Assembly: GCA_017540175.1 (NCBI GenBank)
Contig: JAFYBN010000038.1
Location: 1-51,610 of the forward strand
DNA length: 51,610 nt
Direction of reading: 5' to 3'
From: Clostridia bacterium
Lineage (GTDB): Bacteria > Bacillota > Clostridia > Oscillospirales > CAG-272
Part shown: positions 41,612 to 49,693 of the stretch, piece by piece
Position numbering within the stretch: position 1 is the first letter of the stretch
How the letters are laid out: the number at the start of each line of letters is the position of its first letter
Program-made: the position numbers and the translations under genes
Notes under the pieces: generated by a model
The model's database searches: none
The model's input: the letters and a program-made list of their open reading frames with translations, nothing else
Told to the model about the DNA's origin: nothing

Positions 41612-42922
41612 ATGAAAAGAATCGTCTGTCCGCCGCTTGCCGCGCTCCTTTTTGCCCTGCTCCTGCTTCTCTGCTCCTGCGCGAAGGACGAGCCTCTCCC
41701 GGAATGCGTGATGTCCGCCGAACGGGTCGTGTACGGGAACCGGATCTATTCCGTGCAGTCCGTCGAGGGCAAAGGGGTATTCCTGACGTACACCGAAATC
41801 GGGGACGAGGAGCAGACGGTATACGTCGGGTGCGTCGATCCGCTGTGTTCCCATGACAAAAATGAGTGCGCGGCTTTTTCGAACGCGCCGGGTTCCCGGA
41901 TCGCGCTGGTTCCGCAGAAGAAGGGATTCATCCTGTATTTCTTCCGCACGGAGAACTTTCTGAGAAATCCCGACGATCCGAGCCGGGGGTACGGCAGGCG
42001 CTCGGATCTGCTTGCCATGGACATGAAAACAGGGAAATGCAGCGTGGTCACCTCGATCCCCGATATGGCAGGCGGTCTCAGCTACCTGCTGACGGATACG
42101 CATGTGTATTTTACCCTCAACTCGCTGAACATGGGGATCGAATCGGATGTGCAGTCCGTCAACATCTGGCGCGCGCCGCTGACGGGAGGCGAGCTCGAGC
42201 AATGCACCTTCGGCGAGGATGCCATGACGGACGGGTACCGCATCGAGCATTATGAAGACGGCGTCTTCTACTACCGGCGCGGGGAGACGCTCTGCCGCAC
42301 GGACGACGAGTTCGCTTCCGAGGAAATCGTGATGGAGCGCCTCAACAATCTCTGGAGCATCACGATCCGGGACGGGTGGGTCTACTATACCGACGAGCGG
42401 GAGGTCGTCTCCGTCGCGCCGGACGAGCCGAAGCCCGAAAACTACGCGCATGTGTATGACTACATGATCGGCGAATACCCCGAGGCGCTTGACGCCGCGA
42501 ACATCTGCACGCTGAAGCGGACAAAGGTTGACGGCAGCGGCACCACGGAAGCGCTCACGTCCGGAATTTCCACGAGAGCCGATTGGTGCATCGTCGGCAG
42601 CACCCTCTACTGCGTGCCGGCGCGGTTCGAGCTTCGGGGGAGCATCGAATGGAGCGCGCCCGCGTCGCCGAACAGCCTGTCCTATATCTGGAGCGAGACG
42701 GGCGGCGATCTGTGGGCAACCGATCTCGAAACGGGGAAAACGCGCGCGGTCTTCTCCGATCTCGGGTACGATATCCAGTCGATCACGGACGCGGGGAACG
42801 GGCGGCTGCTTGTTTCCGGCAAGGTATATGGGATCGATGACATCAAAAGGCACATCGAAGCGGAAGAAATCTGGTCGTCCGAGCTGCGGTACACGGTCTG
42901 GAAGCTGCTGGACGTCGAATAA
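41612..42922 (+). CDS. Lipoprotein 2 with the CxDPLCxH motif
   Basis: The ATG at 41612, 17 bp after the permease, follows a GAAGGGAG site. The 436-residue protein has a lipobox ending LLCSC (Cys23). The motif C-V-D-P-L-C-S-H lies at 74-81, with Cys86 five residues after the His. The remainder has repeated outer-strand patterns such as DGVFYYRRG and DGWVYYTDE, typical of propeller blades, and a conserved LWATDLETGK-like strand near the C-terminus. It lies between the permease and ATPase genes of the same exporter, so it may be a surface subunit or sensor for it. No enzymatic residues are recognised. Confidence 0.75.
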   Translation: MKRIVCPPLAALLFALLLLLCSCAKDEPLPECVMSAERVVYGNRIYSVQSVEGKGVFLTYTEIGDEEQTVYVGCVDPLCSHDKNECAAFSNAPGSRIALVPQKKGFILYFFRTENFLRNPDDPSRGYGRRSDLLAMDMKTGKCSVVTSIPDMAGGLSYLLTDTHVYFTLNSLNMGIESDVQSVNIWRAPLTGGELEQCTFGEDAMTDGYRIEHYEDGVFYYRRGETLCRTDDEFASEEIVMERLNNLWSITIRDGWVYYTDEREVVSVAPDEPKPENYAHVYDYMIGEYPEALDAANICTLKRTKVDGSGTTEALTSGISTRADWCIVGSTLYCVPARFELRGSIEWSAPASPNSLSYIWSETGGDLWATDLETGKTRAVFSDLGYDIQSITDAGNGRLLVSGKVYGIDDIKRHIEAEEIWSSELRYTVWKLLDVE

Positions 42923-42967
42923 GGCCGACCGTGAAGCATTCGGTTGAAAAACGAACAGGAGAAAGCC

Positions 42968-44155
42968 ATGAAATACCGTATCTGCATTCTTTTCGCCGCC
43001 CTGCTCCTCTGCGGATGCGCGGGGACTGCGGAGGACCGCGACGATTTTCTCGACACCTTTCTTCTCACCGACATGAAGGTGGACGGGATCGATACGCCCG
43101 CGCTCTTCAATCCGGCAAAGGGAACGACCACGCCGATCTGTTCCGATCCGCTCTGTTCGCACACGAAAAAAGACGGCTGTCCGTTTGCGGGCTACCATTC
43201 TCTGCAGGAGCTGCATTACTACGGCGGAGCGGTCTGGTTCCAGTCCGCGGAGGGGGGAAAGCTCATGGACTCCGACATCATGCGGTATGACCTCGACACC
43301 GGGCGCGTCACAAAGCTCACCTCCCTGCCCGAGCTGAGGGAGCTCGTTCCGGACAGCATTCCGATCGAAAACGGACAGTCCTACGGATTTTTTGAAGGAT
43401 GTTTCGTGTACCGCGTTCCGCGGGCTGATCACACGATCGCGTTTCAGCTCCGCGTCAGCCTCGACGACGGAAAGATCGAAGTACTCGATCACGATTTCAT
43501 TATACCGTTCGCGCAATATAAGAAAAAAAGCTTGTCCTATACGCCCGAGTTGTCCTATACGGGCGTATCCTACGGCATTGACGTGCGGGAGGGAGATCAC
43601 CGGGAAACGATCCTCTCCGAGAAGCGGATCGCGATCTGCTTCACCGACCTTCTCGAAAGCGGGAAGCTGATCTACGTCGATTCGCCGAAAAGAGAGGACG
43701 GTTCCTACGATTTCGACCGGATGGCGGTGCATGTCTATGACATGGAGTCCGGGGAGGACCGTCTCCTCATCGACGATTTCCCCTCCGCCTATATTGCTCT
43801 CATCGGGGACTTCATCTACTATTCCCGCTATGTGGAGGACCCGCCCTCGCTCGGGTACGACAAGAACATGGGCAAGGAGCAGTTCAACCTTTCCGGCGGC
43901 ATCCTGTTCCGTACGAGCATCGAAACGGGCGAGGAAAGCGTCGCGTTCGAGCTGCCCGCCTACACGCTGATCCAGACGGAGATCCATCGGGTTGGGCAGT
44001 ACGTCGTGATCGAATACCGCAACACCGATTATTCCCATTTCGAGGAATTGCCGGGGGACTACGGCGTCTGGTACGCATATGAGAAGGAAAACGGGCGGGT
44101 CGTCTACGATACCGCAAGCGGAGAGGCGAAAGTATATCCGGAGGCGTCACAATGA
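42968..44155 (+). CDS. Lipoprotein 3 with the CxDPLCxH motif
   Basis: This 395-residue protein has a very short lipoprotein signal (MKYRICILFAALLLCGC, Cys17) after a GGAG site. The motif C-S-D-P-L-C-S-H is at 58-65, followed by Cys71. Propeller-like strands follow (a YGGAVWFQSAEGG stretch, MRYDLDTGRV, GDFIYYSRY, LFRTSIETGEE). Its stop overlaps the ATG of the ATPase gene by 4 bp (ATGA), so the two are translationally coupled. That coupling is the strongest sign that this lipoprotein family works with the ABC transporter. Confidence 0.75.
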   Translation: MKYRICILFAALLLCGCAGTAEDRDDFLDTFLLTDMKVDGIDTPALFNPAKGTTTPICSDPLCSHTKKDGCPFAGYHSLQELHYYGGAVWFQSAEGGKLMDSDIMRYDLDTGRVTKLTSLPELRELVPDSIPIENGQSYGFFEGCFVYRVPRADHTIAFQLRVSLDDGKIEVLDHDFIIPFAQYKKKSLSYTPELSYTGVSYGIDVREGDHRETILSEKRIAICFTDLLESGKLIYVDSPKREDGSYDFDRMAVHVYDMESGEDRLLIDDFPSAYIALIGDFIYYSRYVEDPPSLGYDKNMGKEQFNLSGGILFRTSIETGEESVAFELPAYTLIQTEIHRVGQYVVIEYRNTDYSHFEELPGDYGVWYAYEKENGRVVYDTASGEAKVYPEASQ

Positions 44156-45033
44156 TTTTAACCATTTCGGACATTACCAAATCCTACGGCACGAACCTTG
44201 CTCTGGACCATTTCAGCGCCGTGCTGGAACCGGGGATCTACGCGCTGCTCGGACCGAACGGCTCGGGCAAATCCACGCTCATGAACATCCTGACGGATAA
44301 TCTGAAGGCGGATTCCGGCGAGATCACATACGACGGGGAAAACACCCTCGCGATGGGCGAGCGCTTCCGGGAAAAGCTCGGCTTCATGCCGCAGTATCCG
44401 GGACTGTACCCGAATTTCACCGTGGAGCGGTTTCTATGGTACATGGCGGCCCTCAAGGGACTCACGAAAGCGCAGTGTGAGAGGCAGATTCCGGAAATCC
44501 TCGCCGCCGTGGAGCTCGACGACGTTCCCCGGCGCAGGATCGGCGCGCTGTCGGGCGGCATGAAGCAGCGGCTGACGCTGGCGCAGGCGGTCCTCGGCGA
44601 GCCGGAGATCCTCATCCTCGACGAGCCGACCGCGGGGCTGGACCCGAAGCAGCGCATTTCCATCCGGAACTATATCTCAAAAATCGCCTTCAACAAGATC
44701 GTGCTGATCGCCACGCACGTGGTCTCGGACGTAGAGTTCATCGCGCGGGACGTCATCCTGCTCAAAAAAGGCGTGATCGCGGACAGCGCGCCGCCCGCGG
44801 TGCTGCTGAAAAAGATCGAGGGCGGCGTGTGGATCGTGCCGTGCGCGGAATCGGAGGTCCCGGCGATGCAGGATCGGTTCCGCGTGACAAACATCGCGCG
44901 GGACGAGACGACGGGGGAGGTGCTGCTGCGCGTTCTGCATCGGGAGAAGCCCGCCGAAAGCGCAAGATCCGTCGCTCCGACGCTGGAGGACTATTATCTC
45001 CATGTGTTCGGGGACACAGCTTCGGCGAGCTGA
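44152..45033 (+). CDS. ABC transporter ATP-binding protein (ABC-2 exporter type)
   Basis: This 293-residue ATPase is complete: Walker A GPNGSGKS at 34-41, a Q-loop in FMPQYPGLYP, signature LSGGMKQR near 130, Walker B LILDEPTAGLDP, and the switch His in ATHVVSD. A C-terminal extension of about 80 residues (from VWIVPCAE onward) resembles the regulatory tails of bacitracin- and lantibiotic-type exporter ATPases. It should power the duplicated permease at 39075, since no other permease is nearby. It overlaps lipoprotein 3 by 4 bp and is followed after 31 bp by lipoprotein 4. Transport substrate not known. Confidence 0.9.
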   Translation: MILTISDITKSYGTNLALDHFSAVLEPGIYALLGPNGSGKSTLMNILTDNLKADSGEITYDGENTLAMGERFREKLGFMPQYPGLYPNFTVERFLWYMAALKGLTKAQCERQIPEILAAVELDDVPRRRIGALSGGMKQRLTLAQAVLGEPEILILDEPTAGLDPKQRISIRNYISKIAFNKIVLIATHVVSDVEFIARDVILLKKGVIADSAPPAVLLKKIEGGVWIVPCAESEVPAMQDRFRVTNIARDETTGEVLLRVLHREKPAESARSVAPTLEDYYLHVFGDTASAS

Positions 45034-45064
45034 GGATATGAAAACGGTGAAAGGAGACGCGTCG

Positions 45065-46354
45065 ATGAAAAGAGTACTCTGCGGTATTCTCGCTGGGGTC
45101 CTGTTGCTGTCGGGCATGATTTCCTGCAGCTCCGGACACAAGGCGGAGGTGGGCGGGACCGGGTCTGCCGAAGCCGAAAGCGGACCGGGGTACGATCGTT
45201 ACGTGTATCGCATGGAAGACGGGGCGATCGGCTGGAATCAGCCCGGGATCCCGTACAAGGTGAATCTCGTTTCCGGAAGAACGACCTCGGTCTGTACGGA
45301 TCCTCTGTGCATGCACGACACGGAGGAGTGCCCGTTTTACGGATGCAGCGGCTGTGCCGTCGACGGGGAGATTCTGTTTTACCGGTGCAGCATCCCATCG
45401 CCGGATGAAAACGGAGCTGTCACGGAAAGGCTGTGCGCCTGTCACGTCGCCAAAGGGGAAACGCGGGTTCTTCGGGAATACACGGACGACCTCATCTTCC
45501 TCGGCGCGCGTGACGATATGCTGTATTACCATACCGCCGAATGGGAACGAGAAGAAGATGAACTTGTCTGCACATACCGTCTGCATCGCGCGGACGGGAA
45601 GAACGGTTCCGTCGAGGATCTTCCCCTTCCCGAGACATATCGGACGGTCGGCGGATACATCGACACCCGGGATTACCCGAAGATCCTGATGTTCGACAGA
45701 GACGGGATATACTGGACAAAAACCGACGAAGACCTGACGACCTCGATCTTCCGCTCCGATCTCAACGGAGAAAACCGGACGGAGATCAAATCCGGCGTGA
45801 AGACAATGGCGGGGGTCTATTCCGAAGGATACGGCTATTCCCTCCGCGTTGCGGTGGAGCTGGCCGATCCGGAAAACAGGCGGGCTGACGGCAGCGCGGT
45901 CGGATATTCCCTCATGAGAACGAAACTCGATTCCGACGAAGAACCCGAGAGGATCGCGGACGATATCGGCAGCTCCAATTTCCTCGTGACGGAGCGGTAT
46001 ATCTTTACGATGGAGGGGATCTCTCCCGTCCCGGAGGGCTTGAAGGTCAAGACCGATCCTTATTCCCGGGGCGCGGACGGCTTGACGGAAATTCTGAACG
46101 GCTGCCGAGTCTGGCGGATGGACCTCGACGGCAGCAACCGGACGGTTGTGGGCGAGACGTCGGAGTTTTTCTTCGCGGGCAAGCAGGGCGTCTCCGACAA
46201 GGTTCTATTCGATTATTACGAAGACGGCGACAACGTCTGGCTCGCGTTCTTCTTCATGGAGAAGGATGAAAGCGGCAGGCTGGTTTTGTCCGAGGACACC
46301 CTGATCTTAAATACGGGAACCGGTAAGTTCACGGTCGGTGATTTTGCCGGGTAA
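45065..46354 (+). CDS. Lipoprotein 4 with the CxDPLCxH motif
   Basis: The ATG at 45065 with a GAAAGGAG site gives 429 residues with a lipobox ending MISC (Cys21) and a short Gly/Glu/Ala linker. The motif C-T-D-P-L-C-M-H lies at 77-84, with Cys89. Two more cysteines follow closely in a YGCSGC stretch, so the Cys cluster here is larger than in the paralogues. Blade-like strands include DDMLYYHTAEWERE, DGIYWTKTDED and CRVWRMDLDGSN. It follows the ATPase by 31 bp in the same operon. It is closest in layout to lipoprotein 1 (both have an IYW or ILW strand and an ITRxD-like loop). Confidence 0.75.
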   Translation: MKRVLCGILAGVLLLSGMISCSSGHKAEVGGTGSAEAESGPGYDRYVYRMEDGAIGWNQPGIPYKVNLVSGRTTSVCTDPLCMHDTEECPFYGCSGCAVDGEILFYRCSIPSPDENGAVTERLCACHVAKGETRVLREYTDDLIFLGARDDMLYYHTAEWEREEDELVCTYRLHRADGKNGSVEDLPLPETYRTVGGYIDTRDYPKILMFDRDGIYWTKTDEDLTTSIFRSDLNGENRTEIKSGVKTMAGVYSEGYGYSLRVAVELADPENRRADGSAVGYSLMRTKLDSDEEPERIADDIGSSNFLVTERYIFTMEGISPVPEGLKVKTDPYSRGADGLTEILNGCRVWRMDLDGSNRTVVGETSEFFFAGKQGVSDKVLFDYYEDGDNVWLAFFFMEKDESGRLVLSEDTLILNTGTGKFTVGDFAG

Positions 46355-46524
46355 AGCCCGCTCTTTCAGGAGCGGCTCCGCCATACAGGATATCCCGGAG
46401 AAAGAAGCGAGCCTCATCCCACGACGCCGGAGGACGATGATCACCGCGTGTTCGGAGACGAAGCGTCGGGGATCTGAAGCGTGGTCTTCCTCAAAAAACT
46501 TTCCCATAAACATCGGAGAAAATC

Positions 46525-47796
46525 ATGAAAAGAAGTCTGATCCTGTGCCTTGCTGCGCTCCTTCTCTTCCCGTTCTGCGCGGCGGGCTGCTCGACAAACA
46601 ATAAACCGCCGACCTACGGAGAAATCATGAACGCTCATCCCTCGCAGAGCGCGGAGGATGCCGCCGGCGGAGAGGAACAGAACGGTCAGGCCGCGGAGGC
46701 CGCCGCGGATACCGACGCCGCGGAGAAAGCGAAACTGCGGGAAGAAAACGCGGCTGCCGTCTCCGCCATCCTCTCGGAAAACCGGGACGCCGACTTTGCC
46801 GCGGCTGCAGAAGGCACCCTGGTCGCCGCGCTGTGCGACGGGGGGATCTATATCAACACGGGCCGGAACATCCGGCTTCTCAACTGCAGGACGGGATTTC
46901 TGCAGGGACTCTGTTCCGATCCGCTGTGCCGTCATGAATCCTGCATCGAATCGCTCGTCATCATGAGCATGGTCAGCGACGGGGATAAACTCTATTTCAA
47001 GGGCTTTGATACGTCCTGGTCCGAGTTCTCCGGCTGGGACAAGTCCTCCTTCGTCGCATCGTACGATCCGGCTTCCGACAGGCTTGAAATGCTGGACGTA
47101 TGGGACAGGGACCTCGGAAGCTACTCCTCCGCGATCGGTCTTGACGGCGGATTTCTCTATTACACGAAAAAGATGGATGAGGACACGAACAGCCTCTTCC
47201 GGATCCCGACGGACGGCGGACGGTCCGTGCAGCTCACGCCGAAGAAGGAATTCGCGGCATGGTTCGCATTCGACGAAGATCGGATTCTTTACATAACGCA
47301 GGAATACACGCTCAAATCCATGGATATGGACGGCGGAAACGTCGAGACGCTCGGGGAGTTCGTCTGCAGGGTCTTCTTTGAGGGGGAGGAGCTCTTTGCG
47401 ATCTCCGCAAAGAAGGAGGAAAACGGCTATTCGGTATTGCGGAACGAAGAGCCCCTGCCGATCTGCGTATTCGCGCCGGTATGGACAACGTTCACGGCCG
47501 ACGCGCTATGGTACACGGTCCCCGACAAGCGCACCCTCGGGACCTATGTCGACGAAAACGGAAGGGCTCAAACGATCAAAACCGACAACGGAACGGCGTT
47601 TTACGGGTACGATCTCAAAACGGGCGAGGTGACGGCTTACGAATGCCCCTTCGCCTGCGGGATCGCCCAGTTCTGCGGACGGATCGGGGATTACTGCCTT
47701 GTCATGGGCATCACGGCGGAAAGAGCGTTCGGTTTCTGGATTTTTGATCCGGCGGATGCGAGCAAGGCATATCGGCTATATGATTATGAAAGCTGA
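46525..47796 (+). CDS. Lipoprotein 5 with the CxDPLCxH motif and an N-terminal helical linker
   Basis: This 423-residue protein has a lipobox ending CAAGC (Cys22). Unlike its paralogues it then has about 75 residues of Ala/Glu/Gln-rich, probably helical linker (residues 35-95). The motif C-S-D-P-L-C-R-H is at 130-137, and Cys140 follows after only two residues. The propeller-like part follows (DGGFLYYTKKM, a DEDRILYITQEYT stretch, YGYDLKTGEV). The gap of 170 bp from lipoprotein 4 is the longest in the operon; no promoter or terminator was seen in it. The strong terminator at 47839 ends the operon. Confidence 0.75.
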   Translation: MKRSLILCLAALLLFPFCAAGCSTNNKPPTYGEIMNAHPSQSAEDAAGGEEQNGQAAEAAADTDAAEKAKLREENAAAVSAILSENRDADFAAAAEGTLVAALCDGGIYINTGRNIRLLNCRTGFLQGLCSDPLCRHESCIESLVIMSMVSDGDKLYFKGFDTSWSEFSGWDKSSFVASYDPASDRLEMLDVWDRDLGSYSSAIGLDGGFLYYTKKMDEDTNSLFRIPTDGGRSVQLTPKKEFAAWFAFDEDRILYITQEYTLKSMDMDGGNVETLGEFVCRVFFEGEELFAISAKKEENGYSVLRNEEPLPICVFAPVWTTFTADALWYTVPDKRTLGTYVDENGRAQTIKTDNGTAFYGYDLKTGEVTAYECPFACGIAQFCGRIGDYCLVMGITAERAFGFWIFDPADASKAYRLYDYES

Positions 47797-47838
47797 AAAA
47801 TCATACTGCGGGAGCTCCTCTTCCGAGTCCCGTTTTTC

Positions 47839-47875
47839 CCGAGCGGTGCGGTTTTCGCACCGCTCGGTGCGTTTT
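47839..47875 (+). terminator. Strong terminator ending the sigma-ABC-lipoprotein operon
   Basis: CCGAGCGGTGC and GCACCGCTCGG form a perfect 11-bp GC-rich stem around a 7-nt loop, followed by TGCGTTTTC. Confidence 0.8.
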
Positions 47876-48006
47876 CGCCCGCTTCGGAGAATCGACCGCC
47901 GATCATCCCGAATCCCCCTTTCCCTTTCGCGTCCGTCTCGGCTCTCGCCGTTCAACGCCGCCAGGTGAAACGCGGACGATCCCGGAAGCGGTGTCTCAGT
48001 GCGTCA

Positions 48007-48035
48007 TTGACACCGCCCGGATTTTCTGATATAAT
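48007..48035 (+). promoter_or_regulatory. Consensus promoter of the GH3 gene
   Basis: TTGACA (48007-48012) and TATAAT (48030-48035) are separated by 17 bp. Transcription would start near 48042, which argues against an in-frame ATG at 48046 and for the GTG at 48079. Confidence 0.85.
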
Positions 48036-48078
48036 CAGGAAAGAAATGCTATGCGGAGGGAACGGAAGAAGAGAGCTC

Positions 48079-49596
48079 GTGAAACGAAGGAACATTTCCA
48101 ATATTGTTTTCCCGATCATCCTCGGCCTGCTGCTCTGCGTGCTGGTCGTCACGGCGGTGCGCGCGCCCCATGCCTCCCCCGCCGCAAACGGGAGCTCCCC
48201 TTCGGATGCGCCGAGGCAGGACGCTCCGGAAACGGGAACCCCGGGTGTGCCGGAAGAGGTCGTCCCCGGCAACGCGCCGGGAGAGACCGAACCCGCGCAG
48301 GAGCAAAGCGAACAGCCGCCCGTTGGGTCGTCCGTGTCCGTGCCCGAAGGGACGCCCAGCGGATCACCCACTGTGCCGCCAATTGGGCCGACCAATGAGC
48401 CGACCGCGGAGACCGCGGCAGAAGACGGCGCGGGGGAAAAGGCGGGAACCTCCGGCGAGCCCGATGCTCCCGGGATTCACGGAGAATCCAGGGAAACCGA
48501 GCGTCCCGATGAACCCGGGAACGTCGGCGGCTCCGTGGAAGAGCCATCGCCGCCCGTGCGCCGGATTGCCGAATCCTTAGACGATTTCTCCCCCGAGATA
48601 CGGAAGAAGATCGCCTCCATGAGCACACACGAGCTGCTCGCGCAGATGTTCATCGCCGCCTACGACGGTCCGGATGACACGGCGAAATACGCGGCGCAGT
48701 ACGGCTTCGCCGGGTATCTGACCTTTGCCGAGGATTACGAAAATGAAACGCCCGCCTCCTTCCGCACCGGCGTGGACCGGGTTGCCGCGGCGTCCGCGAT
48801 CCCGCCCTTCATCGCGGTGGACGAGGAAGGCGGGGACGTCACCCGCATCAGCAGGTTCCGGGCCTACCGGAGATTTCCCTTTCTCTCTCCCAGAGAAATC
48901 TATGAAACGGGCGGGATCGATCTGATCCGCTCCGACGCCGCCGAAAAAGCGGAGCTCTGCAAAAAGTTAGGCGTCAACTGCAATTTCGCGCCCGTCGCGG
49001 ATATCTCCGTCGATCCGGAGGACTATATGTTCAGCCGATCCCCGGGTCAGGACGCGGAAACCACCTCACGGATCGTGGAAACCATTGTCGGCGTCTTCAA
49101 CGCGAGGGGCGTGGCATCCTCCGTCAAACACTTCCCCGGTTATGGAAACGTATCCGACACGCATAAGGCGCTCGCCTACGACGGACGATCCCTCGCGGAA
49201 CTGGAAGCGTTTGACCTCATCCCCTTTGTGAGAGCGATGAACACCGGCGTGCCCTCCGTCATGGTGTCCCACATCATCACGGCGCTCGACCCGGAGCGCC
49301 CCGCGTCCGTCTCTTCAAAAGTCGCGGCGTATATCCGCGGGAACATGGGATACGACGGCGTGCTCATCACGGACGACATGAAGATGCGCGGGATCCTCGA
49401 CTTCTGCACGTCCGGAAACGGCTCGCTGGAAGCGATACTCGCCGGATATGACCTGATCTGCTGTTCGAACTGGGAGGAGCAGTTCCCGGTCGTTTTGGCA
49501 GCCGTGGAAGACGGAACGATCTCCCGCGAACGCCTCGAGCTCTCCGCCGCCCGCGTCCTGCGCATGAAGCGGGAACTTGGGATCTGGAATCCTTAA
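48079..49596 (+). CDS. Membrane-anchored GH3 beta-N-acetylhexosaminidase (NagZ-like)
   Basis: From the GTG at 48079 the protein has 505 residues. Residues 9-28 form a single membrane anchor with no cleavage or lipobox. A Pro/Glu/Gly/Thr-rich stalk runs to about 165. The GH3 domain follows: FIAVDEEGGDVTR at 245-256, FAPVADISVDP near 303, KHFPGYGNVSDTH at 350-362 carrying the NagZ-type Asp360-His362 acid dyad, and LITDDMKM with the nucleophile Asp432. NagZ enzymes release GlcNAc from peptidoglycan fragments. Here it faces outward on a stalk, so it may trim cell wall or external chitin-like glycans. The Tyr in KHFPGYG replaces the usual His. A monocistronic unit with its own promoter. Confidence 0.85.
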   Translation: MKRRNISNIVFPIILGLLLCVLVVTAVRAPHASPAANGSSPSDAPRQDAPETGTPGVPEEVVPGNAPGETEPAQEQSEQPPVGSSVSVPEGTPSGSPTVPPIGPTNEPTAETAAEDGAGEKAGTSGEPDAPGIHGESRETERPDEPGNVGGSVEEPSPPVRRIAESLDDFSPEIRKKIASMSTHELLAQMFIAAYDGPDDTAKYAAQYGFAGYLTFAEDYENETPASFRTGVDRVAAASAIPPFIAVDEEGGDVTRISRFRAYRRFPFLSPREIYETGGIDLIRSDAAEKAELCKKLGVNCNFAPVADISVDPEDYMFSRSPGQDAETTSRIVETIVGVFNARGVASSVKHFPGYGNVSDTHKALAYDGRSLAELEAFDLIPFVRAMNTGVPSVMVSHIITALDPERPASVSSKVAAYIRGNMGYDGVLITDDMKMRGILDFCTSGNGSLEAILAGYDLICCSNWEEQFPVVLAAVEDGTISRERLELSAARVLRMKRELGIWNP

Positions 49597-49693
49597 AGCC
49601 ATGGAACGAACGCCCCGCCGCGCTGAGTCCGCACACAAGGCACGAGCGCGTCCGGGAACGAGATAACCAGTAAAATCAGAAAGGAGATTCCCC

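Noticed and set aside
41258-44038. A 926-codon open frame on the minus strand opposite the permease and lipoprotein genes
   Set aside because: The plus-strand genes have lipoboxes, ribosome binding sites and family motifs. The antisense product is low in recognisable features and spans several gene boundaries.
37298-47796. The CxDPLCxH motif as a c-type heme site
   Set aside because: Heme c attachment needs CxxCH or close variants with His directly after the second Cys. Here one residue separates them and a further Cys is conserved, which fits metal or disulfide chemistry better.
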